A stretch of DNA of 64,000 nt, taken from assembly GCA_009733575.1 (NCBI GenBank), contig ML769537.1, positions 62,001-126,000 of the forward strand, read 5' to 3'. Below are positions 44,525-56,129 of the stretch, one piece after another. The position numbers and the translations under genes were made by a program. The stretch comes from Gymnopus androsaceus JB14 (Eukaryota; Basidiomycota; Agaricomycetes; Agaricales; Omphalotaceae). The notes under the pieces are model-generated. The model saw only the letters and a list, made by a program, of their open reading frames with translations, was not told the origin of the DNA and ran no database searches. Position 1 is the first letter of the stretch; every line of letters begins with the position of its first letter.

Positions 44525-45869
44525 ATGTCTTCCAATACTCCTGCCCTTTTTCAGCCGGTCAAGATTGGAGCACTTACACTCCAGCATCGCATTGTCCATG
44601 CTCCCCTTACTCGATTTCGAAACACCAAAGATAATGTTCCACAGACGGTGATGACCGAGTACTACTCTCAGAGAGCGGGTATTCCGGGAACGCTAATCAT
44701 TGCTGAGTCGACTTTCATTGCCCAGAAAGCGGGTCTTTACTATAATGCGCCTGGCATCTGGAACGATGCTCAAATTGCCGGATGGAAGGAGGTAAATCCT
44801 GACAGAGCTGAACGTAATTTTACCAGAGCAGCCTCTGATCAAGTTGTCCCTTCTAGATCACCGATGCAATCCATTCCAAAGGCTCAGTTGTATATCTTCA
44901 ACTCTGGGCTCTAGGACGCTCAGCGGATGTCGAAGCTCTCCATGCTGCAGACCCCAAATATCCTTTCGTCTCTGCCTCTGATCTCCCATTGTCGCCGGAT
45001 GCAGAGATCAAGCCACGTCCTCTATCAAAGGACGAGATTCAGGAGTACGTCTCCCTTTACTCTACTGCCGCATCCAACGCAGTGAACAAAGCTGGATTCG
45101 ATGGCGTGGAGATCCTCTGCTCTAGCGGATACTTGCTTGATCAGTTCTTGCAGGACATGAGCAATAACCGTACGGATGAGTACGGCGGAAGCGTAGAGAA
45201 TAGGTGCAGATTTCCTCTGGAGGTCACCCAGGGAATTGTAAAGGCCATAGGAGAGGAGAGAACCGGGGTCAGAGTTTCCCCCTGGAGTCCATACCAAGGT
45301 ATACGTACAATGCTTGCTCCCGGCTGTATCAGCACTAACGTTCGCTGAAAATCAATAGGCATGGGGATGAAAGATCCAGTCCCGACCTTTTCCTACTTTG
45401 TCTCGCGAACTCAAGGCCCTTTATCCCAAACTCGCGTTTCTACATGCGGTTGAACCTGGTGCTTCTGGAGGCGACTACGCTGATGTGACGCCTTCGATGT
45501 CTAATGAATTCATCCGGGACATCTGGCTCCCTCGACTTCTGATAACTACAGGTCGCTACCAACGTGATACCGCGCTCAAAGCTGCAGAGAAGGCTTTGAG
45601 TAGAGTCAAAGATGCAGGTCAGGCAGCAGACGTCGTAGGTGAACTTATTGGGTTTGGAAGGAACTTTTTGGCAAATGTGAGCTGCGAGATCTGAATGATA
45701 TACGACAAGTTGACTGATTGTCATCATTGGCAAGCCCGATCTTCCTGCTCGTTACAAGCTAGATCTTCCTCTCAACAAATACGACCGGAGCTCTTTTTAC
45801 CTTCACGGAGACACGACCGGCAAAGGCTTCACTGATTATCCATCGTATAGTGACAAACTTGATGTTTGA
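44525..45869 (+). CDS. Old Yellow Enzyme family flavin oxidoreductase with altered active-site pair
   Basis: ATG 44525 (MSSNTPALFQPVKIGALTLQ), stop TGA 45867-45869. Introns near 44792-44857, 45299-45359 and 45679-45736. Family blocks: HRIVHAPLTRFRNT (FMN-binding Thr), GTLIIAESTFIAQKAGLY, QLWALGR, GFDGVEI, GYLLDQFLQD, NNRTDEYGGSVENRCRFPLE, ITTGRYQRDTAL, LIGFGRNFLANPDLPARYKL and a C-terminal DYPSYS. Known: FMN enzyme reducing activated C=C bonds with NADPH. Odd: the canonical I-H-S-A-N-G strand, whose His and Asn hold the substrate anion, reads ILCSSG here, so both are replaced (Leu, Ser). One extra T near 45393 breaks the frame before ELKALYPKLAFLHAVEP. Cytosolic; substrate unknown. Confidence 0.88.
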
Positions 45870-47246
45870 GATACGAATTTACGTTTACTTGTGATAGTGT
45901 TGTATCTGCTATCTCGTTAGGATATTGCGAAAGTTTTCAACACGACCTTCAACAGATCGTTGGAATAGATAGCGCATTTCTTTCTTGTACATAATCTTCA
46001 ACAGATTTTCAATGGATATCTAAACTTCACAATCGCTTCCATGGTGTGAATCAAGCACTCAAAGCTGAGAGGCATTGCCTAGTAACAACATCTAGCCAAC
46101 ATCTTGAAAAAAAAATCCATCTGGCGCTCTGAGAAACTTATTTTAACCATGTGTGCCATCTGTTTGATTTCCCATGTTACCAATTTCTCTGGTGTAACCC
46201 ACACAAATCCAAGCTGGTCCCCATCCTTTGAGACTTCTTCAAGAGATGGGTGGGACAACAGAGTGGAACTATACATGATTTCAGGAACATTTCAAAAGAT
46301 GAATATGCATAAGCAGTGGATCCTTCAAGAGACGGGTGGGACAACAGAGTGGAACTATACATGATTTCAGGAACATTTCAAAAGATGAATACGCATAAGT
46401 AGTGGATCAGAGATCACTGAGGGCATGGGACGCCAAGACAGGAAGAACTCTGCTCAAGTACTCATTCATGATGTCTGCTTGACCAGTACCAGCAATCAGG
46501 ACCTTGCTTGAACGCATCAACCCCCGAGTCAGTAAGATCAAGAAGGTTCAGAAAGTTAATGGCACCAGGATACATACTATACAGTGAGGATAGGAACATA
46601 CGAGAGCTTCGCTTAAGTGCCTCCCTGCCGTTAATAAGTGCACGTGTTGATTCCGCTCCAGTAGCCTTTCCTGGGTGACTTGTTCAATTGACAATCCTGT
46701 GTGTATAGCCATGAGGGGAGTAAAAATTTGACATTGTTTCCTTTCCTCATCATTGCAAGTACATAGTATAAGCATGAGCTTCAGAGTATGTATGAACACA
46801 TAACTATTCTGCCTAGGATGCGCAAACAAGCACCCTGACACTCCTGGCACTAAACTAGAATCTAACAGCAGCGCATCCCCTGAGCCCCATCCACACATCC
46901 CTCCCAGAAAAACACTTCTTCGGAAGCTCCACCGCTCTGGGGTGGTTCCAGAACTGAGTGAGCATTCATGTCCGAGTCAATTCACTAGCCACCTAATCCT
47001 GCTTCCAAATTTTTTGAATACAGACAGAAAGAGGACTGGTACTGTGGCAGTGGCCCAGGAGTGCTAGGGATATGTGCACTTCACCTCTCTGCCATATTGC
47101 CAGCTACTCAGAACCATTGTAAACAATGTGCTGAGAACAGATGTCCTGAGACAGTAAAGACTGCTCAGGATCAGATGCTTTGATTTAATTCTCAGCTTTA
47201 TTTTAGTACTCCTCTCATGCAAATGCTGCCCTATGAACCTCCCTCA
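45870..47246. other. intergenic region with small tandem repeat and transposon end
   Basis: No gene I can support. A minus-strand 116-codon frame at 46548-46898 is unrecognised. Holds the 86-bp tandem repeat and the half-palindrome at 47068-47096, which matches one arm of the 70-bp palindrome at 35415. Confidence 0.45.
46237..46408. repeat. two tandem 86-bp repeats
   Basis: cttcaagaga-gggtgggacaacagagtgg...atgatttcaggaacatttcaaaagatgaata-gcataag-agtggatc occurs at 46237 and 46323 with only a few substitutions. Confidence 0.85.
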
Positions 47247-48132
47247 GATCAGCAAAAACTGTTTTGAGCCCAGGAGGATCTGAAGTCTCCTAGGCCTCTT
47301 AGGCAGCCTGAGGCATCCTAGTTGGCCCAGGAAAAGGGGTAAAACTTTGGACACCTCAAGTATCCTCTACAAAAGTATTAGTTTTCTCTAAACATGTAAG
47401 AATTGTCCAGCATTATTTAAACACATCTAAACAGAGTCATATTGTTTAAACATAATTAAACGAAACTAAATATTTACATAGAGCCTGAACAGGGCATCGT
47501 AGGTAAAAAACTGACACCTCCCCCCTGCCCCGTATGTTGGACTACTATCTCACTCCATTCTTTCCCAGGCCCTTAGTAGTCATCCTGAGACTGCACAGCT
47601 TCATTAACAGTGGGCAAGCCCCGCACCCCAGACTTCATCCTTACCACTAACCCTAAACACCTAATCCCTAACCTCCTAACCCACCTACACCTAGGTCATG
47701 TGTGGACCTTAACTTTTCCACAATCACATGACTATATCTCACAGCATATTATTGACATGTTTGATTTTTTTCTTTGATATTACTAGTGAGTCATTGGATA
47801 TTAGCTAGTGAGTCATAGTCATGTGATTGGTCACATGATTAATCACATGACCAGACTCTCCTCCCCTCTAATATGTGAAGAAAATTGTTATTTAAACAGA
47901 GTGTTTAAATGTGTTTAAAAAATAATGGACAGTCCTCATCTGTTTAGATAAAACTAAGCTTAATTCTTGTATCCTAGTCATCCTAGGTGTCCCAGGACAC
48001 TGCGGATGACTAGGATACCTGAGGTGTCCAAAGTTTTGCCCTTTTTCCTGGGCCAACTAGGATGCCTCAGGTTGCCTAGGAGGACTAGGTGACCTTGGAT
48101 CCTCCTGGGCCCAAAACAGTTTTTTCTGATGG
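47247..48132. mobile_element. MITE-like element with long (about 130 bp) terminal inverted repeats
   Basis: Left end atcagcaaaaactgttttga and right end (complement) catcagaaaaaactgttttg. The inverted similarity continues for about 130 bp per side (gcccaggaggatc, ctgaggcatcctagttggcccaggaaaa, aaactttggacacctca). The interior is AT-rich with gtttaaa motifs and no coding frame. The terminus resembles the CATCAG family found at 33562, 48175 and 51664, so it may be a relative. No clear target duplication. Confidence 0.75.
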
Positions 48133-48174
48133 CCTGCTGAGCTAGCCACTGAGAGAATGAATCCCTCCATACTC

Positions 48175-48965
48175 ATCAGCAAAACCTGTATTTTTGCTGG
48201 AGCTGCTGGAGCATCCAGAGAATTGAATAAGTCTCCAGAGAGCTCTGGAGAACTCTGGAGACTCTGGAGAGAACAAAGCTTTAGTTGCTGATTGATGGTA
48301 CTTTGAGAATGATTGAACTTTCCTTTTTTGGAGCTAGTCTGGCTGTCAGCCAGAGTAGCACCAAAAATGATGGCCTTGAGTGCCCTCAACATAATGATGG
48401 TTGCCATCAGCAACTCCTTGTGTCATCAACAATGCTGTAAACTATCAGGAAGTGATATAAAATGCATGGGCTTTCAACTTTTGCCGAAGATGAACTTGTA
48501 TTTTTTTTTCCCCTTCTCCCACTGTTGCAACGTTCGTTCCTTTCACCGTAAGTTTCACTTTCACATAATGTTGCTTTTTAGAGGTGATTTCCAGAAATGC
48601 AGAAGGGTTTGTGCAATGGAGGCAGAAATTGAGAAGAGCACTATGGAAACATTGGGAGGGGAAAAACAGAACACTCATCCAGTACTTGCCACTTATTACT
48701 ACTACATAATAATAACTGCTGCAGTACACCTAAATATTGTCACAGTACATAAAAATGATGAATATAAAATTTCTATTATTAATGCATGGTTACACAACAT
48801 GGAAGCTTGATTGAATAGCCCTCTGGAGGTCTCCAGAGGTCTCCAGAGGTTTATATTGGTCTCTGGAATAGGTAACCTTGCTCCAGCTGCTCCAGAAGCT
48901 ACAGGTGCTCTGGAGATCTCTAGAGATCACCCAGGTTTTGGCAAAACCAAACTGTTTTGCTGATG
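48175..48965. mobile_element. CATCAG-family MITE
   Basis: Ends catcagcaaaacctg and (complement) catcagcaaaacagttt, with a 2-bp flanking duplication (ct at 48173-48174 and 48966-48967). Subterminal zones are rich in ctccagag/ctctggag repeats. An internal plus-strand frame (48313-48810) has no recognisable domain. Confidence 0.75.
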
Positions 48966-49855
48966 CTATGTGACCACTTGTTCCTACTAAGTCCACTTTC
49001 TATCAAATCTTCTATCTATATACTAATAAATGCAACTGCAACACTTGCCTGATGCTTTGTTGCTTCATATCTGACCCATTGTGGCTCCACTGTGACTCCT
49101 GGTGTTACAGTAATATTTTGGGGATGTTGATGGGGTTGTTTTGTGACAACAGAGTTGTCAAACAGAATAATCCAAACTTGCGAGCCATAGTAATACTCAC
49201 TGGCAATGGTCAAGAACAGGACACTTTGCCAGAGAAACTTGAAGTTAGTAGGAGATGCCAGTGGGTGAATGATCAGTTGGTGCAGAACAAATAAGGGTAG
49301 GCAATGTAATTTTTTAAGTAGCCATCTTGTTATTGATGGTGAAACAAGACAAGAGATAGTGGAATTTGCCCTTGAGATTGCACTGAGCATTAGCTCTAGA
49401 GAAACCTCAGATTTTATGTCAAAAAAAAGAGCGAGATTGAACCAATATTAACACTAAACTACCATGCATCATAAAACTCAATCCCAACATGCCTCAAATC
49501 TAATTTTATTCTACCGTCGAGTTCAGTTTCCGCTAAAGTAATAGAGATCCCCACCGTATGATTTACGGTGCTTTACGGGTACCTCCCGGACCGTACCCGT
49601 AACTGTAAGGAATATTTCAAGAGTATGGTATGGGTACTTTTATTGATTTCATTGTCCGATTTAAAGATGCTGTTCTTTGGAATTATCTCATCCGAAAAAA
49701 AAATCAGATAGGCTATATTGCTAAAATAGGATAAACTGTTACAAAGGTCACATCACTTGATGAGGCAGAGACTCTTTAATTATAATCTAATGCACAGTAC
49801 CAAAATTGTAAATATTAAGCACAAGGTACAGCAGACTGCCTATTCCTCAGTGCAC
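48966..49855. other. intergenic region, no gene seen
   Basis: A minus-strand frame at 49016-49390 and AT-rich sequence; nothing recognised. A poly-A run at about 49421-49428. Confidence 0.4.
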
Positions 49856-51261
49856 TCAGCCTGAGATATGAGCAGGAGTAAATTCCTGGGGGAGTTGTTG
49901 TATGGTGGGTGTTTCAACTTCTGAAGAGTGAAAGCTTTGCGGATATGTATTTCCTGTTTGGACCAAGATAAGGAGAGCAACTGGATTCAGTGCCTGTGAA
50001 GTACAGGGAAAAAAAAACAAAGCCTGATCAGTGATGGAAATTGGAAGTATATATAATATCACACTTACAGAACAGTATTGGAAAAGAATTGTAATCAATG
50101 AATTGGCATTGTCAACAGGGGAAAGTTCAGTTGCATGCATATCCAATATTATGAAAATGATGCTACATATCTGTTAATCTAAGTGTGAACATATTTGGTT
50201 TCAAAGTGATCAAGAAGATCACAGACCTGAGCCACACCAAGGATTGCACCAGACTCGACAAAGAGTAGAAGGATTGTTTCTACGGGTGTTTTTTTATTAA
50301 GTGAGATTGTCTGGATTGACTTGTGATGTGTCCTGAATGACTTAGGGTGAGTATTGTCAATAATAATATACAAATTAATTGTGTGCACCATGCCCGATAA
50401 GCTATTAACATTGTTGCAATTGTATTGACTGTCAGGCTCAGCACAATGCACACCCAATCTAATGTGACAAGACTTCCTGTGCCTGGATTGATGTTTGCTT
50501 CACTATCCCGAATGGCATCAGCAAGGCTGATACCTGCCACATTTCTGTCAGTGAAACAACCAAGGATAACCATTGAAAAATCACACCTATGTCCAGCAGA
50601 AGGAATATTATTAGAGTCCATTTAATAACCCTGTTGTCTGCCCAAATTGCCCAAACTCTCCAGACAACAACTCCATCCCCCATCAAAATCTATGTATTAA
50701 AACAATGTATCTGTTTTTTTTATCTAAGTATTATGTTGAAATTTGAAACTCACAAGAAGAGTGTAACAGTTTTCCCCCACAATGTTGCCCCAGATTTCTG
50801 TTGATTGTGAGTTTGCAGCCATCTCTTGCGCAGCAAGCCCTCCTGGAAGTGACAACACGAAACCAAACTTGACAAGGATCAAGATTTCTATGATTTCTAT
50901 GCAAATGTTAAGAACGGTCATAACAAATCCTGCCAGGAAAACTATGATCATTGTTTTATGTGACCATCCATTATTTTCTCTATGTCTGAAATGTGGATCA
51001 GAATACCCTAGCATATGGCAGGTCTAAGATACAGTACTTAGTTGGAGTGTGATACTTACAGAAGAATGTGTATACCAAAGACAAAAGCCAGTAAATAAAC
51101 ACCTATAACAGGTCAAACAAGACAAGAGTTCTGTGTAAGTATCAAACTGTATGTATAATATATGCCTTACCAAACAGTGCGCACTCAAAAATGAGACAAC
51201 AAAAGTTCTCAAAGTTAACAAGTGCAGCAAATGCAATTTGTTGTGCCTCCTCTGGTGTCAT
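49856..51261 (-). CDS. seven-helix membrane protein (Agaricomycete DUF6533/6534-type)
   Basis: ATG 51261-51259 (MTPEEAQQIAFAALVNFENF), stop at 49858-49856. Exons joined by GT-AG introns give a chain of hydrophobic segments: VYLLAFVFGIHILL, TMIIVFLAGFVMTVLNICIE, the signature ILMGDGVVVWRVWAIWADNR, WTLIIFLLLDIG, SLVTLDWVCIVLSLTVNTIA, MLIAYRAWTHHKSIQ and ETILLLFVESGAILGVAQ. The C-terminal tail is hydrophilic (HSSEVETPTIQQLPQEFTPA). The GDGVVVWRVW block is the hallmark of this large, uncharacterised basidiomycete family. No frameshift is needed. Its function is unknown; a receptor-like role is often guessed but not shown. Confidence 0.8.
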
Positions 51262-51771
51262 TGTGCAAATGGTAATGAGGGAAGAATCGGAAGATGGTAC
51301 AGTTGATATTCAGGACTCATCCAATTTATAGACTTCAGGTTAAAAAATACTTTCAATGGAATTCAGTCCTTCAACGTGTATTTACCCCAAAACTTTGAGT
51401 ATATTTGGACAAAAGACTCCAATCAGTGTATGAAACACATGATTGGAATGATTCAGTGACATTTCAAATGTATGAAGTACGAGTTGCTCTATCATCCGGA
51501 TTCTAATCATAATGGAGTTGAACAGATGACAGGGAGATCACAAAGCTCCACAGAATGGAGAGAAATTGGCCTTGCACAAAATCTACCAGTAAATTTTACA
51601 CATGGTTGAGATGCCATCTAAATTGAAAGTTCACACCTAGTTTCACAGCTGCAGCAAGTCGCCTATCAGCAAAACCTGTATTTTTGCTGGATGTCTCCAG
51701 AGGTCTCCGGAGATCTCTAGAGCTCTGACAGCTATCAAACAAGCTGTCAAACATCTCCAGGATTTCTAGAG

Positions 51772-52467
51772 CATCAGCAAAACCTGGATAATGGTCATAG
51801 CAGACCATAGCAGGCCATAGCAGCCATAGTTCTGTCAAGAACTATGGCTGCTATGGCCTGCTATGGCCTGCTAAGAGGTTCTGTGGGATCACTGACTTGT
51901 ATCGCCGTTTGACAGCCATCTGACAGCCATCTGACAGCTGCTCGACACTTGTCATTCTCTCCCGCCAACAGTATATAAGAAATGCGGAACCATCTGCGTT
52001 GGAACTTCAACTTCGTCTCAATCCTCAGTCACCTAAGCTCATTGGATAGTATTCACAGTACGTCTCATTAAATTCTTCAGTTTCGAAGTCTTTATTTACT
52101 GTGTGCACAGAAGGGTTATCACTTACAGAGTAGTATGGTCTCGTTATATGACTTATAAGTTATAGCTACGTAGTTTTAATACATTATCATTGTCCTAGTA
52201 CTACTATGAACATGAAGACATACAGTAAATGATTTTATTTCGGCATCGTTCGATTTTATGATTCTCCAAACAATTCAAACAATTAATATATTTAGTATTG
52301 AATGGAATGACAACTGACATCAAGTCTCGACATTCCGGTGAATCCATAGCAATCCATAGCAATCCATAGCTCTGGATAGATGGGGACCTTGCTATGGGTG
52401 CTATGGGTGCTATGGGTGCTGGACAGCGCTGTCCAGCACTGTCCAGTACACCCAGGTTTTGCTGATG
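51772..52467. mobile_element. CATCAG-family MITE (inner copy) with ccatagcagg arrays
   Basis: Ends share catcagcaaaacctgg (16 bp) with a 2-bp flanking duplication (ag at 51770-51771 and 52468-52469). Its subterminal arrays are different from the other copies: ccatagcagg units on the left and gctatgggt units on the right. The interior includes a TATA-like gtatataagaaa at about 51971. No coding frame. Confidence 0.75.
51801..51874. repeat. 35-bp-arm hairpin inside the inner MITE
   Basis: agcagaccatagcaggccat... folds against its complement ending ...tatggcctgct around a 4-nt loop (gtca, about 51836-51839), with one or two mismatches. Confidence 0.8.
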
Positions 52468-52556
52468 AGGCCTCTAGAATGGGTACCCTTTCTCCACAGA
52501 GGCTCCAATTATATTTATATTGGTTTCCTCCAGTGAAAACACAGGTTTTGCTGATG

Positions 52557-54092
52557 AGAATTCAGGGATTTGATATCTGGTTGTCGGTCAGTGTACTCAT
52601 AGTTCCATGTGCTACTCGAGTCACTCAAGTCCCTTCACAATCCAAACTCAATCCCTTTTCAGATTCCTTGATGGCACATCATAAAAAGCGCCATAATGAT
52701 TGACCAGCTTGACCAAGTTGCCAAGTTGCCCACAAGTATGTACTATATAAAGTGCATGATATATATGTTCTGATATAGATAATCTCCATGCTGAGCTGCG
52801 AAGCAATGTGAATTAGCTTGTCGATTGAGTGGCGGCGGCTTGAGATTGTCGAGCTGAAGCCTGAATTGACCTGCTTGTTTGGGCTGAACAAGCCGACAAG
52901 CTGGTCAATCACCACAGCCTTTTTTTTACAATGCAATGTTTGTTGTACCACTAATCTAAAAAGGATGTTCGAGCGATGTTTGAGCGCTGTGGATATTGAT
53001 AGTGGCAGGCATTGGTGGTGCATGGAAATCACACTACATATAGTGACAAGAGACGAAATCAATGTCTTGAAACAAGGTAATAACACTTTGAACAAGATGA
53101 ATCAGATCTTCCCATATCTTGAAACCATTGTACATAACCATTATATGCAAACATCAACTTCATTAATCCTGGGTCCAGATTCCAAATTCCAAATTGTATA
53201 AGTTGCATCAAAGCTGAATGGATGGATGCGATTTAATCATTAAAGATAGAGTTGATTGAATGCACGCTCCAAAAAATTAAATAAAAAAATTAAATTAAAT
53301 TAAATTAAAAAAAGAGCTATGGAATCAAAATCGCGGTTTCCAAAAGCAAAGGTGATAATGTTGGATCAAGTTTGAGATTCAACCTGTATATTGAATGGCC
53401 CTTCCCACTGTCTCTTCAGATTCTAAGTAGATTTTTTCTATGTATATGGCACATCAAAAAGACATTGGTCTGAACAGTCTGGGGATCATATGGTAGCCAG
53501 AGTTAGAGGAGATAGCATTGGTATTGAATGAAGGCCCAAAACTGTGATGTACCATACCCAATGCTTCCCGAACCACCGGAAGGGGAGGAAGTTGCACATC
53601 AGAATGGCCAACTAGTAAGACATGATGTGACCATTGCCAAGGACTCAGTGCTAGGGTTTCTGATCAAAACATGTGGTATTGAATGTGATAGACGCAGCAA
53701 AAGAATTGCAAAAATAGAGTACAAAGTCTCTAACTGAAAGTGCTTTTGTCCAAGACCCTGTAGACTGTGATTAGATTGAGGAATTAACCCAAGAATGAAA
53801 TTTAACATACCTCTCTTCTTCTCCTACATACTATCTTTCTCTCCTTCAGCCTATTTTTAACATCTTAGCTCTACAGAATGGCTATCGTGGTGAGACGAAC
53901 AGCAGAAGGACAACGGAAAGAGGAAGGAAGATCAATGAGCAGAGTGATCGGGAAGGACCCAGCAACAATGTTGCATCACTATCACTTTCGATCCCAGCTG
54001 AGGCTTCCAATGTTTCCATTCCTTCAAGTTGAAGGAATGGATGAGGTTCAAGAGATCATTGAATGATTACACAAGGATACGGATGCACCAAA
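52557..54092. other. region without recognised genes
   Basis: Plus-strand frames at 52818-53201, 53528-53737 and 53878-54066 are unrecognised. An (aattaa)n low-complexity tract lies at about 53272-53310. The frame before the solo LTR and the one after it read continuously if the LTR is removed (DAPN|ISTGHPDLNPRSP), so a small decayed gene may have been hit; its identity is unknown. Confidence 0.35.
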
Positions 54093-54614
54093 TGTTGAAA
54101 GGATCTGACGCTTACAATAGTGACATCATTGATTGACTCAACATGAGTCTTTCGTCCCATTAAATACTCCTTGAAACACCTTTATATCTGTGCTACATAA
54201 GGCAACAGCACTGTCTTTGTATTTGCTCAATAAGCATACTAGATGCTGTAATTATGCCATTCACTAATTCTATAAATATGATACATACGCTTATGAAGCA
54301 TATGAACTGTTCAATACAATAGTAGTCGAACATAGTCGTAATTACTTGATCTTACACCATACTTACATGCTGTTGAACCATTATGATCATACCCTATGCC
54401 CTAAGCCACCTTACTATGATACTGTATAGTTGTAGTTGTACTTAGTATAAATACTGTAGGTACTTACCGTATTCCTTAGCACACTCAGTTGTACTACTAC
54501 TTGTCTATACAAGAACTCTTCGCTCTCCAACTAGTCCTCCAGACCAGTCTACTAGCTACATATCCAGGTGAGTATTGCATCTCACCATTTGTTGATCACA
54601 TGTCTGCTTCAACA
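54093..54614. mobile_element. solo LTR of an LTR retrotransposon
   Basis: 522 bp starting tgttgaa and ending ttcaaca, the TG...CA inverted termini of an LTR. It is flanked by a perfect 5-bp target duplication ccaaa (54088-54092 and 54615-54619). Inside is a TATA-like agtataaatactg at about 54444. No internal retrotransposon genes are next to it, so it is the product of LTR-LTR recombination. Confidence 0.85.
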
Positions 54615-56129
54615 CCAAATATATCAACAGGTCATCCAGACCTTAATCCCAGGAGTCCCATTGGCATATTACACAAGCACCAAAGATTCCACTTCTCGGA
54701 GAAGAACGAATGCAGCGAAAATGCCTAGAGTATAGCTGTAATCGTTCTAGCGGCGGCATAGGCTGTAGGATCGCGAGTCGGAGTCGGAGTCTAGGAGGGG
54801 ATAATGCGAACCGGGCTTCTGGATAGCGAAGCCGTAAGAACCCGCGCGAGGTAGTTACTAGATACGAGTAAAACGGAAACCTTTTGAGGCCACATACTCA
54901 CGAATCCAATGAATTGTGTTCGACAAACCGTAGAGCACTACCCCAAAGACAGCAGCAAAGAAACGAGCTACCGACGGCCCCAGTAAGGATTTGAAAGTAC
55001 AGGCTAATATTTTCGACATACATCGGGCGTTGGTTGATCCCGAATAATCCATCAATCACTGTTAGTTATTGAGATGGACAGAAACGACATCCTTGAAAGC
55101 AGCAGCGAGGGTAAGGCTATAATAAATGAACTGTAAAATGTAATTGCATGTTCAGAAAAAGTAACGAGGGGTTCTTGAAAGCAGCGAGGAAGTATTGTAA
55201 TACATAGTACCGGCAGACGCGGTCTTAGTGAGAATCAACGCCTTGCTTGTTCTAACCCAAGCACATGCTTACAAAGTACAGTGTGCAGCAAAGCACAACT
55301 GTAGGTAAGTTTTTAATATTCTCCCATCGCTGCGTCGTGGCGGGAAAGAGCACTGAGCGCGAGCGCTGGCTGAGCAGCCAGGGGTGAAATATTGAAAAAT
55401 CGGACTTGTTTCTGTCTGAATCCGGTAATGAGCAAATGGAGGTCATTCATTGCATTTTACTCTATTGATCAACATGTGTCGCAAGAAACGCTTGGAAGCT
55501 AGAAACGGAGGTACATAAGCTGGCGTCGCCGAGGATTTCAGTGATCAACGATAAGCTTGAGCACATAGAAGGGTCTATCATCAAGAAATCGCATGCGGAG
55601 CCGGTGCTATGATAACGCTGCTTCCTTTCCACTGGTGAAAAACAGCGACTTCGATTCCAGTCTCGGCTGATATGAGGGAACCAGCGAGATACATACTTGA
55701 GCCATGGAGCCCAACATCATGAAAAAGCAGACCATCAACCGGGACAGCCATTGGACGTTTGGCGTAAATGAGGTTGAACGACGAGACTATAGAGCACGAA
55801 ACCAGCCTGTTAGATAGCCTGGTAGATGTAAAACGGTAGCTGCACCAATGAGACTGAGAGGCACGGTTCTCAAAGGGAGACGTTGTCGAATCGGCATAAG
55901 AAGGAAGAAGCCAGACCAGTTGGGGAGTAGGAGTTGGTGCTGGATGGCCTCGTAAGGGAGGAGGGTACGGGGAAGCGATGGAGATGGAGATGGGGTAAGG
56001 GGATGGGTATTGAGGAGAGGATTTGAGGGATTTTGAGTTCGGAAACGCGGCTGATAGTAGACGACGACTGGATGATTCGTCGAGCCTCCGGAACGTCTTC
56101 CCTTGTCCGTCGACAGACCCATAACGTCG
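54615..56129. other. region without recognised genes
   Basis: Minus-strand frames such as 54858-55055 (FFAAVFGVVLYGLSNTIHW) hint at membrane protein debris, but no family can be named. Confidence 0.35.

Larger units (their letters stand above)
51664..52556. mobile_element. CATCAG-family MITE (outer copy of a nested pair)
   Basis: Left end tatcagcaaaacctgtattt, right end (complement) catcagcaaaacctgtgttt. It contains a complete second element at 51772-52467. Subterminal ctccagag-type motifs on the left side. No clear target duplication. Confidence 0.65.

Noticed and set aside
46548..46898. 116-codon minus-strand open frame
   Set aside because: No recognisable motif; lies in repeat-rich DNA and has no supporting splice structure.
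47640..47695. Telomere-like tract (ctaaccctaaacacctaatccctaacctccta)
   Set aside because: Only a few degenerate ccctaa-like units inside a MITE-like element; too short and irregular to call an interstitial telomere.
48313..48810. 165-codon plus-strand frame inside a MITE as a possible transposase
   Set aside because: No catalytic motif or similarity pattern of any transposase; length and content fit chance in AT-rich DNA.
52818..53201. 127-codon plus-strand open frame
   Set aside because: Some protein-like composition but no family, promoter or neighbouring exons that I can support.
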